Program-made: the position numbers and the translations under genes
The notes under the pieces: generated by a model
Told to the model about the DNA's origin: nothing
Databases searched by the model: none
What the model saw: only the letters and a program-made list of their open reading frames with translations
In this document: positions 36,004 to 47,659 of the stretch, piece by piece
How positions within the stretch are numbered: the first letter of the stretch is position 1
Layout: each line of letters opens with the position of its first letter
Assembly: GCA_963971305.1 (NCBI GenBank)
Contig: OZ020308.1
Location: forward strand, 24,519,275-24,583,274
Reading direction: 5' to 3'
DNA: 64,000 nt
Source: Arcuatula senhousia
Taxonomy: Eukaryota > Mollusca > Bivalvia > Mytilida > Mytilidae

Positions 36004-39000
36004 GTATGAACTCAAATCTTACATTATTTTCATTGTCTGTGTGTTTTGGTACGTGACTTTAAAATTCGTTATGTCAGACTACCTTGATAGAAATCTTGGA
36101 TTTTATTTTTTACCTAATCCATATTATTTTACTTTAATTACAATGAATTTATAACCTCAATCTTTAAAGATGGGGCTAAAATCCTATCACCTTGTTTGGT
36201 CTAAGGTCCATTTAACTTTAAGCTTTCAATTCATTTGAAAATATTTTAAAATCAAAGCAAAACTTAGTTTTTTTATTTTATAAATTTTGGAAATTAACAC
36301 GAGAATGCAAATTTCAAGTAATTTTTTCCTTTCAATGCAGTTCAAATAATAATTAGGAAAATATCATTTCTTCCTTTATCTTCTCAAGTTAATGTATTGA
36401 ATAAATTTGAGAATTAAGATGTTATTTTATCATTGATAAAGTTATGATTACTCTTTTGAAACAGTACTCATATTTTGCTATTTGCAATAAAACAGTCTCA
36501 AAAAAGAGATATTTTTAGATTCTTTCCAAGGAAATTAAAGTGGGTTCTATGTACATGTAAACAAGTTATGCCTTAAACAAAGCCTTTAGTTTTTGACATA
36601 AATATCAAAGTATTAGTTGGTTAATACATGGCACTGCCAAATCCTCCTTTGTGTTCATAATTCATCATGTAAAAAACTACATTCATTTAAGATCTGTTCA
36701 GCATTTCAATGTCATTTTCATTTAAGGGTAATACTTTTTAGTATCAGAATTTGATAATAGTATGACGTAAAAAACAAATATGACAAAAAAAGTAAATTAT
36801 GAAGTTTTAAATGATAAGTTCAATTTTCTGTAATGTTTTAGTTAAAATATTTGGAGATTCTTTTATTTGTTATAGATCATTGATTTAGAATGTGAAAATA
36901 ATATGCCTAAAATAAGTTTAATTGGATGCAGATTTGTAGAAAACATATATCTGTCAAGATAAATATTCATGTACAAGTTTGTCTTAAATGTAAACAATCA
37001 TAGATATTCGTCCAATCAGTGTTAAGCAAAGCATCACTAAATGTCCAATGAGAGTATGCAATTTGATCACGTGACTAATTGAAAACAAATTATATGTCAA
37101 CATTTTAATCATGTGACTAAATGTCCATATTTAAATCATGTGACTAAATGATAAAAAATGATTTGTCAATATTTTAATCATGTGACTAAGTGATAACCAA
37201 TGAAATGTCTTGTTTGTGTTTTTCTGTACATTATTATCTTGATCTCTCATGAATAGAACCGCCATGTCGAACCAGTTGATCTCATTAAATCTACAGTGTA
37301 ATGTCTTTATGCTAGCCATGCCTGATCATGAATGGTAAAAGTGAATGAAAATTTGTTGTCGTGAAAAACCTTTTTTTCAAACCAGTATTTTGAAATCATT
37401 GTTGTTTTTTTACATATCTTTGTAAATATTTGTCTTTTTTGCTTCATTTTGCATTTATAAGATTCCATTAAGGCTTTGATTTTACTCTTTTCAGTAAAGA
37501 AAGTTTAGAAGTTAGTCTTCTGAAATTATTTTGCAAATTGTGCAAATTTATGTATATTGAATACAAATGTTCTTTTCTCTGGTTTTTGTGAAGTTCAGCA
37601 AAAAGTCCAGAAATGATAATATATTTATGTTAACTTTCTCAGGGAGTGCCTTTCAAATATTGTACATATAAAAAATAATGTTTAAAACATTGGTATTATT
37701 TCAATTCATGGAAGCAAAAATGCTATCCAGATAAAACTTCAAAAGAAAATCCCATCTAATGCTGCATAATTGAGTTGTATGAGATTTGGTTTTACATACA
37801 TTTTTTAACCAGTCAAAACTGAAGAAATTGAGATGTGTGTTATTGTGAAAGTAGGTTAATCTGATATAGTAAGCATGTCAAAATGTTTTTTCGTTTTCGT
37901 TGTATATTTGTTCTAAAAAGACTTTGACCATTTTAATCTTTTATGGACCAATTATTCAAAAAATGAACCATTTTTTAATATATCCAAAATGTTTGAATAG
38001 AAAACAACATTTGATTAGAATTTGATAAATTTTGAACCTTTAAGGGTTCTCGCTTGTGTCCACCAAATACCTTGGTTATAGCCATGAAATATGTTTATAC
38101 TTTTAACTCCTTTAGATTTCAAGTAAATTGATTTATTTAAAACTATTAAACCAAAAGCAAGTAAGTGTTTTATATTTTTTTCTGTTTTGAAAAAGGCGAT
38201 TAAAATTAAAGGGAGATAATTTGATTTTGCAAAACAAAAACATCAATTCTCACAGTACAAAAATGTAATATTTGGTGGGCATTGATTGGATTCAACTATT
38301 CATTCCAAGACAAATTCAAAAGTCTGTATATATATTTAAATCTGCATGCAGGTGATTTTTTCTGTAAGCTATGTTAGAATCAGTGTTTTTGAAATGATGT
38401 GATATTTTTTGTATGTATATATCTTTATATCTTGATGGTTGAAATAATAATGTGGTACAATTAACTTTAATAGTAGATTTACACAAATTTTATAATAATT
38501 TCTACTTGTAGAATTTTTTAATATATATTTTTTTGTTGTACATCCCAAGCCCAATACTATTTTTTCGATATTTTTGCTTGCAGCACTAAAAAAGCATATT
38601 TTGTTGTACATTGTTGTGTTATTAATTAATAAGATTATCTCCCCTTTTCTTAACTAGTCGTTAATATGTAGTGTTTATGTAAATAATATATGGTGCTGAT
38701 CACAGGTCAAAATTTGCATAATCAGATGCACATGTCAAAAGTTTAAATTTTGAAAATCATTATACATGAATGAAAAGACATGATTTTAATGTCTAAAAAA
38801 CTATGTTCAAGCTTCATGTGCAAAAAACCAAGGAATCAAAGCATATGTAGAACCTAAAAATTAAAGAGTGCAATGAAAAAAAAAACAATTGTGAATTATA
38901 TATATAGTTATACCATAATGTTTTGTGTTAAGTGGTAAGGTAAATAGAGCGAGACAATATATAATATGAATAAACTCATTCTACCTACAACTGAAGAAGT

Positions 39001-39278
39001 TGAATGAGTTTTATGTGAACTTGGATATGCATGTTATCTGCACCATTTTAATGAATTAGTCTTCCTGTGTGAAAAATGTTGTCTTATTAAGTTATGCCAT
39101 GTACCTTAGTTAAAAACTAATGCTGTATAAATTAGGCTATCCCTCAGTAATGTTTGGGGGTTATTTATTGTCGGGTGAACCGTTGGTAACCATAGCGACT
39201 GTCTAGGTGATATTTTTTGAGTGTGCAAATGAATTGATTGAATGTCTGTTTATTTACATGTATTTATGGAAAAAGTGA

Positions 39279-39303
39279 AATAAATTTGAATAAAACTAAT
39301 AAA
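39279..39303 (+). terminator. Distal poly(A) signal cluster, three AATAAA
   Basis: AATAAA occurs at 39,279, 39,289 and 39,298, followed by TTGTTGTTGTTTTTT and GTGTTGATGTGTTC at 39,320-39,370. It is a good candidate for the end of a long NLK transcript. Confidence 0.45.
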
Positions 39304-39764
39304 AATATGAAAACTTATTTTATTGTTGTTGTTTTTTCTAGTGTTATAAGGGGTGTTGATGTGTTCTTTACATTTTGTTCTGTTATATTTCCTATCTCTT
39401 ATCTGTAAATCCTTCTGAACCACACGTGGATTTCACACACAAAACTTTGTGACATAATGTATACATTGAACTACATTATCAACCAATAATAGTGAGTTTT
39501 TAAGTAAGTCAAGTTTATGAATGAACAATTTTAGAACATAACTAGCAACAGTTATTGTAAAATAAGTTGTAGGTGCCCTGGTATTTTAAGGTTTGTCATT
39601 GGTTAAACCTTTTATTGTTACAAAAATAGAATTGGGAAGGTATTATTGCAAAGGCCTTAAAGTTCACTGGAAATTTAGAAGTGTTGATTTTCCATGAAAA
39701 AAGTATGGTATCACCATGAGACTTAATACACATATACCATGTAATACATCAGGATATTAACAAA

Positions 39765-41226
39765 CTAGAGGCTCCCAGGAGCCTGAATCGCTCACCTGAT
39801 CTCTTATGTCAAAGTATGAATAAATTTCACAAACTTTCAAGTATACAAAGTTGCACAACAATCCTTTCAGTGGTTTCAGAGAAAATTTTTGGAAATCAGT
39901 TTAAATTCATAGAAAAAAAACAGTTAAAGTGCAATAACTCCTGTAAGGACCTTTTGATGCTGAACAAGAAAAGTTGCTTCGGATTTTCTCTATCTCTTCT
40001 ACTTTTCGAGTTATAAGCCAATAACAACAGTCTGACCCCCCTGTTCTATTTTTAGCAATGGCGGCCATGCTGGTTGGTTGACGTGTATATAATTCACAAA
40101 CTTGGTAGATGACATCCAAAAGATCAAGTGTACCAAGTTTCAAAGCAATCCCTTCAGTGGTTTCAGAGAAGAAGATTTTTGAAAATCAGTTAAAATTAAT
40201 GGGAAAAAAAACAGTTAAAGGGGAATAACTCTTAAAAATGGCTGATCTGACAATTTTGACCCTGAAATCATTTTTGTAGATCTGAATAAGCTGAACAATT
40301 CTGCAATGCTAACTTTTCCTCTAGCTCTAACGGTTTTCGAGATATTGTCCAAAAACTGCAAAAATGGTCAATTTTGACGATTAAAGGGCAATAACTCCTA
40401 TAAGGAGTCGTTTCACAATTTTGACTCAATGGAGAGATTTAAAATTTTGATGCTGAACATGAAAGGTTTTTCTCTATCTCTTATACTTTTTGAGTTATAA
40501 GCCAAAAACAATGGTCTGACCCCCTGTTCTATTTTTAGCAACGGCGGCCATGTTGGCTGGTCGACGTGTATATAATTCACAAACTTGGTAGAGGACATCC
40601 TAAAGATCAAGTATACCAAGTATCAATGCAATCCCTTCAGTGGTTTCAGAGAAGAAGATTTTTGAAAATCAGTGTAAATTGATGGGAAAAAAAAGTTAAA
40701 GGGGAATAACTCTTAAACGGCTGATCTGACAATTTTGACCCTGAAATCATTTTTGTAGATCTCTATGAGCTTAACAATTCTGCAATGCTAACTTTTTCTC
40801 TAGCTCTAACGGTTTTCAAGATATAGTCCAAAAACTGCAAAAATGGTCAATTTTGATGATTAAAGGGTAATTACTCCTATAAGGAGTCGTTTCACAACTT
40901 CGACTCAATGGAGAGATTTGTAGAGCTTTTGATGCTGAACAAGGTGGGTTGCTTCAGATTTTCTCTATCTCTTATACTTTTCGAGTTATAAGCCAAAAAC
41001 AATGGTCTGACCCCCCTGTTCTATTTCTAGCAACGGCGGCCATGTTGGTTTGTCAACATGTATATAATTCACAAACTTGGTAGAGGACATCCTAAAGATC
41101 AAGTATACTAAGTTTCAATGCAATCCCTTCAGTGGTTTCAGAGAAGAAGATCTTTGAAGAAAAGTTAACGGACGACGGACGCCTAACGATGACAATAGCT
41201 CACATGACCCTTCGGGTCAGGTGAGC
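39765..41226 (+). mobile_element. Complete copy of the GCTCACCTGA hairpin-ended family
   Basis: The left end begins CTAGAGG with a small stem-loop (AGGCTCC, CA, GGAGCCT at 39,769-39,784), then GCTCACCTGA (39,790-39,799). The right end is the perfect inverse TCAGGTGAGC (41,217-41,226), itself one arm of a 15-bp hairpin. The core has three monomers starting near 39,956, 40,449 and 40,930 (about 485-bp period), each built from related units of about 160 bp. TAACAAA occurs on both sides (39,758-39,764 and 41,227-41,233), a possible target duplication. There is no open frame of note, so it is non-autonomous. Confidence 0.75.
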
Positions 41227-41228
41227 TA
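41196..41228. repeat. Terminal 15-bp hairpin of the family
   Basis: T + AGCTCACATGACCC (to 41,210), loop TTC (41,211-41,213), GGGTCAGGTGAGCT + A. There is one A-G mismatch at 41,204/41,220. On the minus strand the loop is GAA closed by C-G. Confidence 0.8.
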
Positions 41229-41233
41229 ACAAA

Positions 41234-41744
41234 AATCGTAATAAATTGTACCTGTCTCATCATCTTCAATGAATAGGGTACTGTTATACTTAGAGTTACC
41301 TTCAGATTAAATTACTTGACCAGTAGGTAGTATATAAAGAAGTATATCAGCATACAAAAATCATAATATAATACTCCTGGCATCAACTTTATGGTTCAGT
41401 AATGGCTAAAAAAATGAATATAGGGCATATTATTTGGACCATTCATGTTTTTTATCATTTGTGAATTATAAGACAGTCAGCATGTACTTATCTTGTGATA
41501 AATTCAGAGAAAACACAGAGTCCTCAAATCATTCAGATTTGGTAAATTTGTCTAAAATGTTGATGAAACTAAAAAATCTCCTAAATTCAGGACAAAAGAC
41601 CATCGGACCTTTACCAAGACAGACTTATTAAATATTGGTTGAATAGGATAGTCATGCACACATCTTAGTACTATTGCAACGTTTGTAGAAATTATTACTT
41701 TTTTTAATACTTGTGTGTTTTGAAAGAAGCATAGAGGTACCATT
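41234..41744. other. Intergenic, nothing recognised
   Basis: A+T-rich unique sequence between the hairpin repeat and the next dispersed repeat. Confidence 0.4.
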
Positions 41745-41980
41745 GGAACCATCGAATGGCAATAGTCCGGATATGCACAAAGACAAAATCAGTCAACAGG
41801 AAAGAAAACAGCACACACACAAAAAACCTCGACCAAAAAAAAAAAAAAATGAAAAGCAATCAACAACTGAAACTCAAATAGTAACGACAGTGAACTCAGG
41901 TGCTCCGGAATGGTAAGCAGGTCCTGTTTGTTGAAACACACTTGTTGCGTTACTGTCGGTTAATTCCGTGTGTCGAGCTG
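41745..41980 (+). repeat. Dispersed repeat with GGTGCTCCGGAATGGTAAGC
   Basis: An A-rich stretch (ACACACAAAAAACC, poly-A) leads to AACTCAGGTGCTCCGGAA and GTAAGCAGGTCCTG. An inverted relative with the same order lies at 58,735-58,945. Translations in one frame both end in VNS.APE, but this follows from DNA similarity and is not evidence of a gene. I associate this repeat with Mytilus. Confidence 0.5.
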
Positions 41981-42384
41981 TAAAGAAGCCTACGGCAAAC
42001 CAACATTTGTTAATTAGAAATCTCATTTTTGAAAACATGAAACATTTACTTCATTCCCGATTTATTTAAGAATGTGTCTGATTGTTCTCATATGAAAAAG
42101 GAAAACTTATATTTGGGATACGTGATAACTATACAAGATAGTTATACATGTTTCACATACGGCACGCATATGACATAACAGTGTGTCTTTATTTAGAAAA
42201 CCCATCTGTCTTTGCAAAATCTCAGTTGGAATTTTTTTTTTTACTGTCAAAGAAAATTAAAACGTAGAAAATAGGTCAATCTTCAAGCTCCGCTTTCTAG
42301 ATTAGTTTCTGGCCCCTTGTTCGACAGGCCCTTTAAACAATAGGCGTCAGAAATATTCACATGCAGTAATATCATTTGAATAAC

Positions 42385-42502
42385 GTTAAACAAGCCCGAG
42401 TTGCTTCGCTTTGAATATGGTTGATTTTGTGTTATGTGTTTCCTCTCATGTTTACTGGTTTTGTCGTTGCACTTTGACACTCAAATGCCCCATTGGTGCC
42501 TC
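42385..42502 (-). repeat. Part of the same dispersed repeat, inverted
   Basis: 'GGTTGATTTTGTGTTATGTG', 'TTTACTGGTTTTGTCGTTGC' and 'CATTGGTGCCTCTTTGCTTC' match 58,838-58,945 in order. Confidence 0.5.
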
Positions 42503-42946
42503 TTTGCTTCTATCAACGACACATAAATCACTTAAAAGGAATTTCTTAATCTCATTCTCTAAAGTTACCTAGCGTCTCTGAATTCTATACCAGTTTGAAA
42601 CTCTTTATCGCTCCTTCGATTTTTTTCTTTAAACTATTGTCAAATTATTTTTCCCCGTCCCCTTTTCATTATCTTTCGCCGTTTTAACTTTATACATCGG
42701 CGTTTTCTCTAATAAAACTGCCTTTTTGCTTCTATCAACGACACATAAATCACTTAAAAGGAATGTCTTAATCTCATTCTCTAAAGTTACCTAGCGTCTC
42801 TGAATTCTATACCAGTTTGAAACTCTTTATCTCTCCTTCGAATTTTTTCTTTAAACTATTGTCATTTTATTGTTCCCCCGTCCCCTTTTCGTTGTCTTTC
42901 GCTGTTTTACCTTTATACATCAGCGTTTTCTCTAATAAAAATCATA
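42503..42946. repeat. 222-bp tandem duplication, two copies
   Basis: 42,503-42,724 and 42,725-42,946 share the same sequence (GCTTCTATCAACGACACATA through CGTTTTCTCTAATAAAA) with few differences. It starts at the end of the dispersed repeat. There is no coding evidence; the 82-codon frame at 42,817-43,065 is T-rich and unrecognised. Confidence 0.7.
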
Positions 42947-43114
42947 ACGTCTTACCATTTCAACAAGGATGTCTTTATAGTATTGATTGTTCCATATTTG
43001 AGTTCGCTGAAAAATCATTCTATGTTGTCTATCCTCACTACACAGTTGACGTTATTGGTACATGAATTTCAGCTAAACATGTATGCGATTGGGTTGTTTT
43101 TGTTTTTTGTGGTT

Positions 43115-43545
43115 CTGAGTGAGTGAGTTTTTTTTTTACGCCCTTGCATGATGATGATGATGATGATTAGAAATATAGGGATGCGGTGGGAATCAAAGGA
43201 ACAGTAAATTTTGAAGACCATAAAAGAAAGGATGTGAAATGGATAGGGGCGGAAAACCTGTGTGGTGCACTTCTTGGCGGTCCACAAAGGGTCTTTTACA
43301 TGCACGTGAACGAAGCGTGGCACTCTTCACACACGCTAGTCCACTTTGGTCAGCGGTCAGGGTTACCGTATTATAGACCTGACAACTTCCGCTGACGAGA
43401 GGGTCGACGGCTACCATATTCAGCCACCCAGGGTACACACTTGGTCACTTTGTGGGCTGGCCCGATGTCAGAATCCCAAGACCCATAGTCGCCTCTTACA
43501 AGCAAGGCCGATCCGCCTCCCCAGTCTCGAACGGGTTTGTTATTG
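43115..43545 (-). mobile_element. Diverged SINE-like retroposon
   Basis: Read on the minus strand it ends GGGCGTAAAAAAAAA followed by (ACTC)n. Its body aligns with the element at 1,885-2,401: both carry CCACCTGGGGCACACA/CCACCCAGGGTACACA, CACTTTGTGGGC and CCGATGTCAG in order. It contains a (GAT)n stretch at 43,148-43,167. Possible imperfect target duplications end in GTTCTG on both sides (43,111 and 43,545 regions). Confidence 0.55.
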
Positions 43546-43559
43546 TTCTGTTGTTATGT

Positions 43560-44370
43560 AATTGATCTTAAAGTTAAGTTTAATCTACAAAATTAAACTT
43601 TCCCAAGGCATGTAAATAAAGATATGAAGAAATTAATCTGTCCTCAACTTTAACGACTGGTATGATCGCGTCCTTCTGGCTGCATGGTTTCACAATAGAA
43701 GAATGAAGTCACATTGTTCTCTTATCCTGAATTTGATAAAGTAAACAAGCTTTCTTTCAAAATCCCTTTAAATCTTGCAGTTGCGAGTGTTGGCTGCATG
43801 GGATTACCGGCTTCAACTGCAATACTTTCCGTAGATTTTCACTTCTGTTTTTCCTAGATTTGGACGTGCGCGCGAAAATCAGGGGCGGTAGCATAAGTCT
43901 AATGCGAGTGTGGCCTCTGAAGCAGCCCCCATTGAGCTTGCAAAGGAGTTTTTACGTGCGTAGGATTATCATACACATGACAACTGCTTTTATCCCTTCG
44001 TTAGGGGTAGCATCGTTCTTTAAGATAATCCTGGCAAATGGGGTCAATAGGGAGTTGGAAAGTAGGTCCATAATATTCCACCCTCCCAGTTAGATGCCCG
44101 ACGCTTTAATCACTAGTCCGTACTGAACGATCATGATGTCTGTACACCGTATATCAACAACAAAGAGTCACCCAAGACTCAATAAAAACATATTAGTATC
44201 GCCTCGTAGGTCGGATGTTTCCGTTAAGCACTTCTATTTTTCCACCGTCAAAACTTGTCACTCTATCCTTGCATAAAAAGGACATTAACCCGAACAAACA
44301 ATCAACAATGAGATTGTTTACTCCTTTGTGGCTAATAGTATATTTCATTTACACAAAAGTGCAAAGTATT
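43560..44370. other. Intergenic, nothing recognised
   Basis: Mixed-composition sequence. The 77-codon frame at 43,860-44,093 is not recognised and has no family features. Confidence 0.4.
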
Positions 44371-45894
44371 TTACTTTTAAGACAATCTTCTCAATGAGCA
44401 TTGTGCGTGTTGGATTGTAACGTGACGTGGACTCAGAACAAATAGGCCTGTCTGTTGGTGTGATGATACGGCTTAAGTTTAAGATAAATACAGTAATAGG
44501 TTTTTGAGAGCATTATACAATAAGAACCTTAAAGAACTCAGTGTGGCGGAAATATGTACTCTTGGGGTTCGCCTATGATGACTGAATTTAACCCTCTTTC
44601 ATGTTGCTGTTTTTGCTTAGTTTTTCTATTGCATTTGGCGTCTTGGCGGGCTTTTTTCAGCAGCTCGCGTTCAATGTTATATAACAAAGCTCGATTTAAA
44701 GTCAGTATTACTTTGAAACAAAAGCCGGACATTGAACATTCTTTAACAACTTTTTATCGGTCCAAATAGCAAATGCATTTATTTCATGAAAGAATTGATT
44801 GGCAAACTTTTGATAATTTTTTATTAGATCACCATCAACGAAAACTAAAAAAAAATCTATAGTAAATAAAAAACTTCAAGATATGTAAAGTCATAATGTG
44901 AATGCTGTACCGAGAAATTAAGGACATTTGATAACAATAAAGGTAAGATTTGACAGAACAAATAAAAAGAAAAAAAAAGATTTAAGAAAATAAACCTTTT
45001 GATCTCTTCACATGAAACGGTTTACCTACTCATTATAATCAAATTCCTTCCTGCTCGAAGCTATCATAGATAAAATTTCATTAATTAGCAAACATGAATT
45101 TGCATTTACAGCCATATCAAAATTGATAATTTTTGAAATTTATAGGTCTAATGTATCATTAATATATCCAAATCGTTAAAAGAGAATGTAAAATGACAAG
45201 CGGAATTTCAAAGCAGGAGCGTGGTTCAAAGTTATTCATTCTCAAAGGGTGTTGCAAATTTCGATTCAAGATCAATTAGATGTTTATAACTTGGTATTGG
45301 ATAAAACGCCCAGATGAATGTTAACGACCTCTATAATATTTTGCCATTTTCTAATTGATAAAGTTTAATTTTGTTCTGATGGGACTCCAGTTGTAGAATT
45401 AAAAAAAATGATTCAGAATCATTTTCTCCTATCATAAGTTTTTTTTGAGAAAAAATGTTATTGAAATATATTTATAAAAAAATGACCTCAATATTTTTTT
45501 CTGTTTATGAAGAATACCATTAAAAATGTGGCTTCGCAGGTTACACAGCGTGAGCCAAATTTTTAAATATATTTATTTCTTCATAGACAGAAAAAAATTG
45601 CCAAAAATGTTGTGATCACAACGCGATCCTGACTTGGTATATATGATGAATGGATCAAGGACAACTGGAAATTAACCTCTATCAGCTCTCTAACGGGCTA
45701 TTAAACATATATACTAAAGCTTAAACATTGGAAATACATTTTTAATACAGATCTCAGTCACATCAAAGTTATCATTGAAGCAAAAATTATTTTGATCTGT
45801 TGTAGAGTTAGAATTAGGTGTCATTATATATTTTTCAACGTTAGTGCATGTATTTCTATTTTTGTATCTTCGCAATGCCTTTTTCATATTAGAA

Positions 45895-46013
45895 AAAAGA
45901 AAATGGGGGTACATGATATATTGAAATACTATGGGTTTGAACGGATAAAGGAAAAGAAACCCGAAATTTTAGTTGAAATCTTAGAACAACATAAAATTAT
46001 TTTATCTCCTTAA
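45895..46013 (+). other. Small unassigned open frame, GVHDILKYYGFERIKEKKPE
   Basis: It ends in EILEQHKIILSP and a TAA at 46,011-46,013. It has a charged, helical composition unlike random A+T-rich frames nearby. No family is recognised, and I do not find it in unit 2. Confidence 0.2.
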
Positions 46014-46156
46014 AATCAACATTACTTTTTTTAACCAGGCATCGATTCAACCTGCGTTTGACGTATCTATAAATATTTTTTTTATTTGGATTGATGTTAC
46101 CATTTTACGACATTAAGTGTTGATGTATGCGTTTTATCACCTTTGCTTTTCCAATA

Positions 46157-46213
46157 GTATCAAAAGACATCCTGGAAAAGATATTAAATAACGCTGAAAA
46201 GACAACTTCTTGA
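46157..46213 (+). other. Candidate terminal exon, unit 1
   Basis: After a pyrimidine-rich tract and AATAG there is an 18-codon frame, VSKDILEKILNNAEKTTS, with TGA at 46,211. The paralogous frame in unit 2 is VYQDILEKLLNYTEKTIV with the stop in the same place and a better acceptor. Most differences between them change the amino acid, so coding constraint is not shown. Confidence 0.3.
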
Positions 46214-46498
46214 CAAATATGAATGAAACATAAGGAAGTTCCTCAGACTGCTGATGATTTTATACTTGTTTGAATTTTCCTATTGTATCACCTAAAATAA
46301 GATCCAGCCGAATTTACATATTCAGCAAAGACTCGGGCTGTCAGCATTTCTTTGATACAGAAACGATACACGTGTGAACGTTCATGCATGATTGAGAAGA
46401 ATCAAATGTGTCCCGGATGTACAGGTGTAGGTTTTCAAATTTATCAAACACTCGACCATGAGGTACCTTTACTATACATGTGTCTTTTTATGACATGA

Positions 46499-46792
46499 CC
46501 GTGTTGGGAAAAATGTCACGTTCCTCGCGCGTTAAATAATCCTGCTGCAGGTCTCGGTAAGAGTAGGACCCGTAGGATCCCCATGCAGGAGGCTAAATTT
46601 TCCGACCCTACCCATCACTCCTTTTTCCAGTGGCAGTCAAAACTCTCCTACCCGATTGGCATTGTGTTCCCCATTTCCTCCACTTCATCATCATTTCATG
46701 TTCATTGTATCACCACTTTCATGTTCATCTCCCGGATATAGCCGAAATCGTCCTGCTTGGGAGTAAAGCAATAACTAACTAACTAACTAAAA
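46499..46792 (+). mobile_element. 5'-truncated copy of the SINE-like retroposon with 13-bp target duplication
   Basis: It is the reverse complement of about 1,885-2,174, ending in GGGAGTAAAGCAATAA and (CTAA)n. It is flanked by the perfect duplication TTTTATGACATGA at 46,486-46,498 and 46,793-46,805. The 5' truncation, 3' simple tail and long target duplication together show LINE-type target-primed insertion. Confidence 0.82.
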
Positions 46793-46902
46793 TTTTATGA
46801 CATGAAGCACATACTTTAGGATTTTGCATGGTTTTCCGGCAGATTGCCTGTTGATTTAAAGCTTTGTGGAAAAGAATATCACATGTTTGAAAATTTCTCT
46901 GT

Positions 46903-47240
46903 GAAATACAAATTACAACAAAGTTCAGACAATACATATATATTTTGCTACGCCTGACGCGCTTTTTTCATCAGAGGCGCTCTACCCAAAATATTGAAAA
47001 GGTCAAACATTATATCAAGATTATGAAGAGTATTGAATAATAAAACCATTAACACTACCGAACAGGGAAACCAAATTATGACTAAGATCAACCTATGTCT
47101 GGGGTAGGCAGAATCTTAGGGTTAAGACAATTTTGAAATTTAAACGGATAACTTGTAGCTTTGATATGTTCTTCAATACAAAAAAAGTGTTGATGCCGGA
47201 ACAGGTTAACCTCGGGGAATCCAAACTCCACCCTTGGTAT
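46903..47240 (+). repeat. Mytilid-type dispersed repeat (TACGCCTGACGCGC), copy 1
   Basis: TTTTGCTACGCCTGACGCGC, CATCAGAGGCGCTCTACC and CAACCTATGTCTGGGGTAGG, then GGTTAACCTCGGGGAA. It matches 52,058-52,385 throughout with small indels. Confidence 0.65.
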
Positions 47241-47659
47241 TATGTATTAAAAGATTCTTCTAGTATTAACACCTTTTCACTCGACTGTTTTGTTATTTCT
47301 ATCTACTTTGTCGCATGAATGTTTCTTTCGATATTTTCGGTTTCTTGTTTTTCTTGACCTAATTCAATATTTTGATTCAAATGTTGCTAAAGAGAGATTA
47401 CACCCCTTAAACTTCGTGAATATGCATTTACAGCATTACCAAATTAACCCTTTATTTCAACCCGTTTTGTTTATGCCCGATTCTGTACTTCGTGTTTTCT
47501 ATCCCATATTACAAACAATCTTTGATTTTTTTATAGAGTCATCAATAACTGTGTACTTTCAATAAATGATTACAACGGCTTGCCTTCAAGATGATATTGC
47601 TTCAAAGTCATCTTTCATTCACTTAAAAAAAATTAATTCTATTGCAGACATTGTTTGAG

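Larger units (their letters stand above)
35379..39320 (+). other. Probable NLK 3' UTR
   Basis: No gene or obvious repeat lies between the NLK stop and the hairpin repeat at 39,765. The sequence is very A+T-rich, with Pumilio-type TGTANATA words at 35,875, 37,421, 37,661, 38,325, 38,414 and 38,678. Four TCA(C/T)GTGACTAA repeats lie at 37,067, 37,109, 37,136 and 37,178. The 3' end may be at about 36,020 (short form) or about 39,315 (long form). The long form would resemble the long 3' UTRs of vertebrate NLK; this is inferred. Confidence 0.45.

Noticed and set aside
43860..44093. 77-codon plus-strand frame as a gene
   Set aside because: No recognisable domain, no conserved paralogue in the window, unremarkable context.
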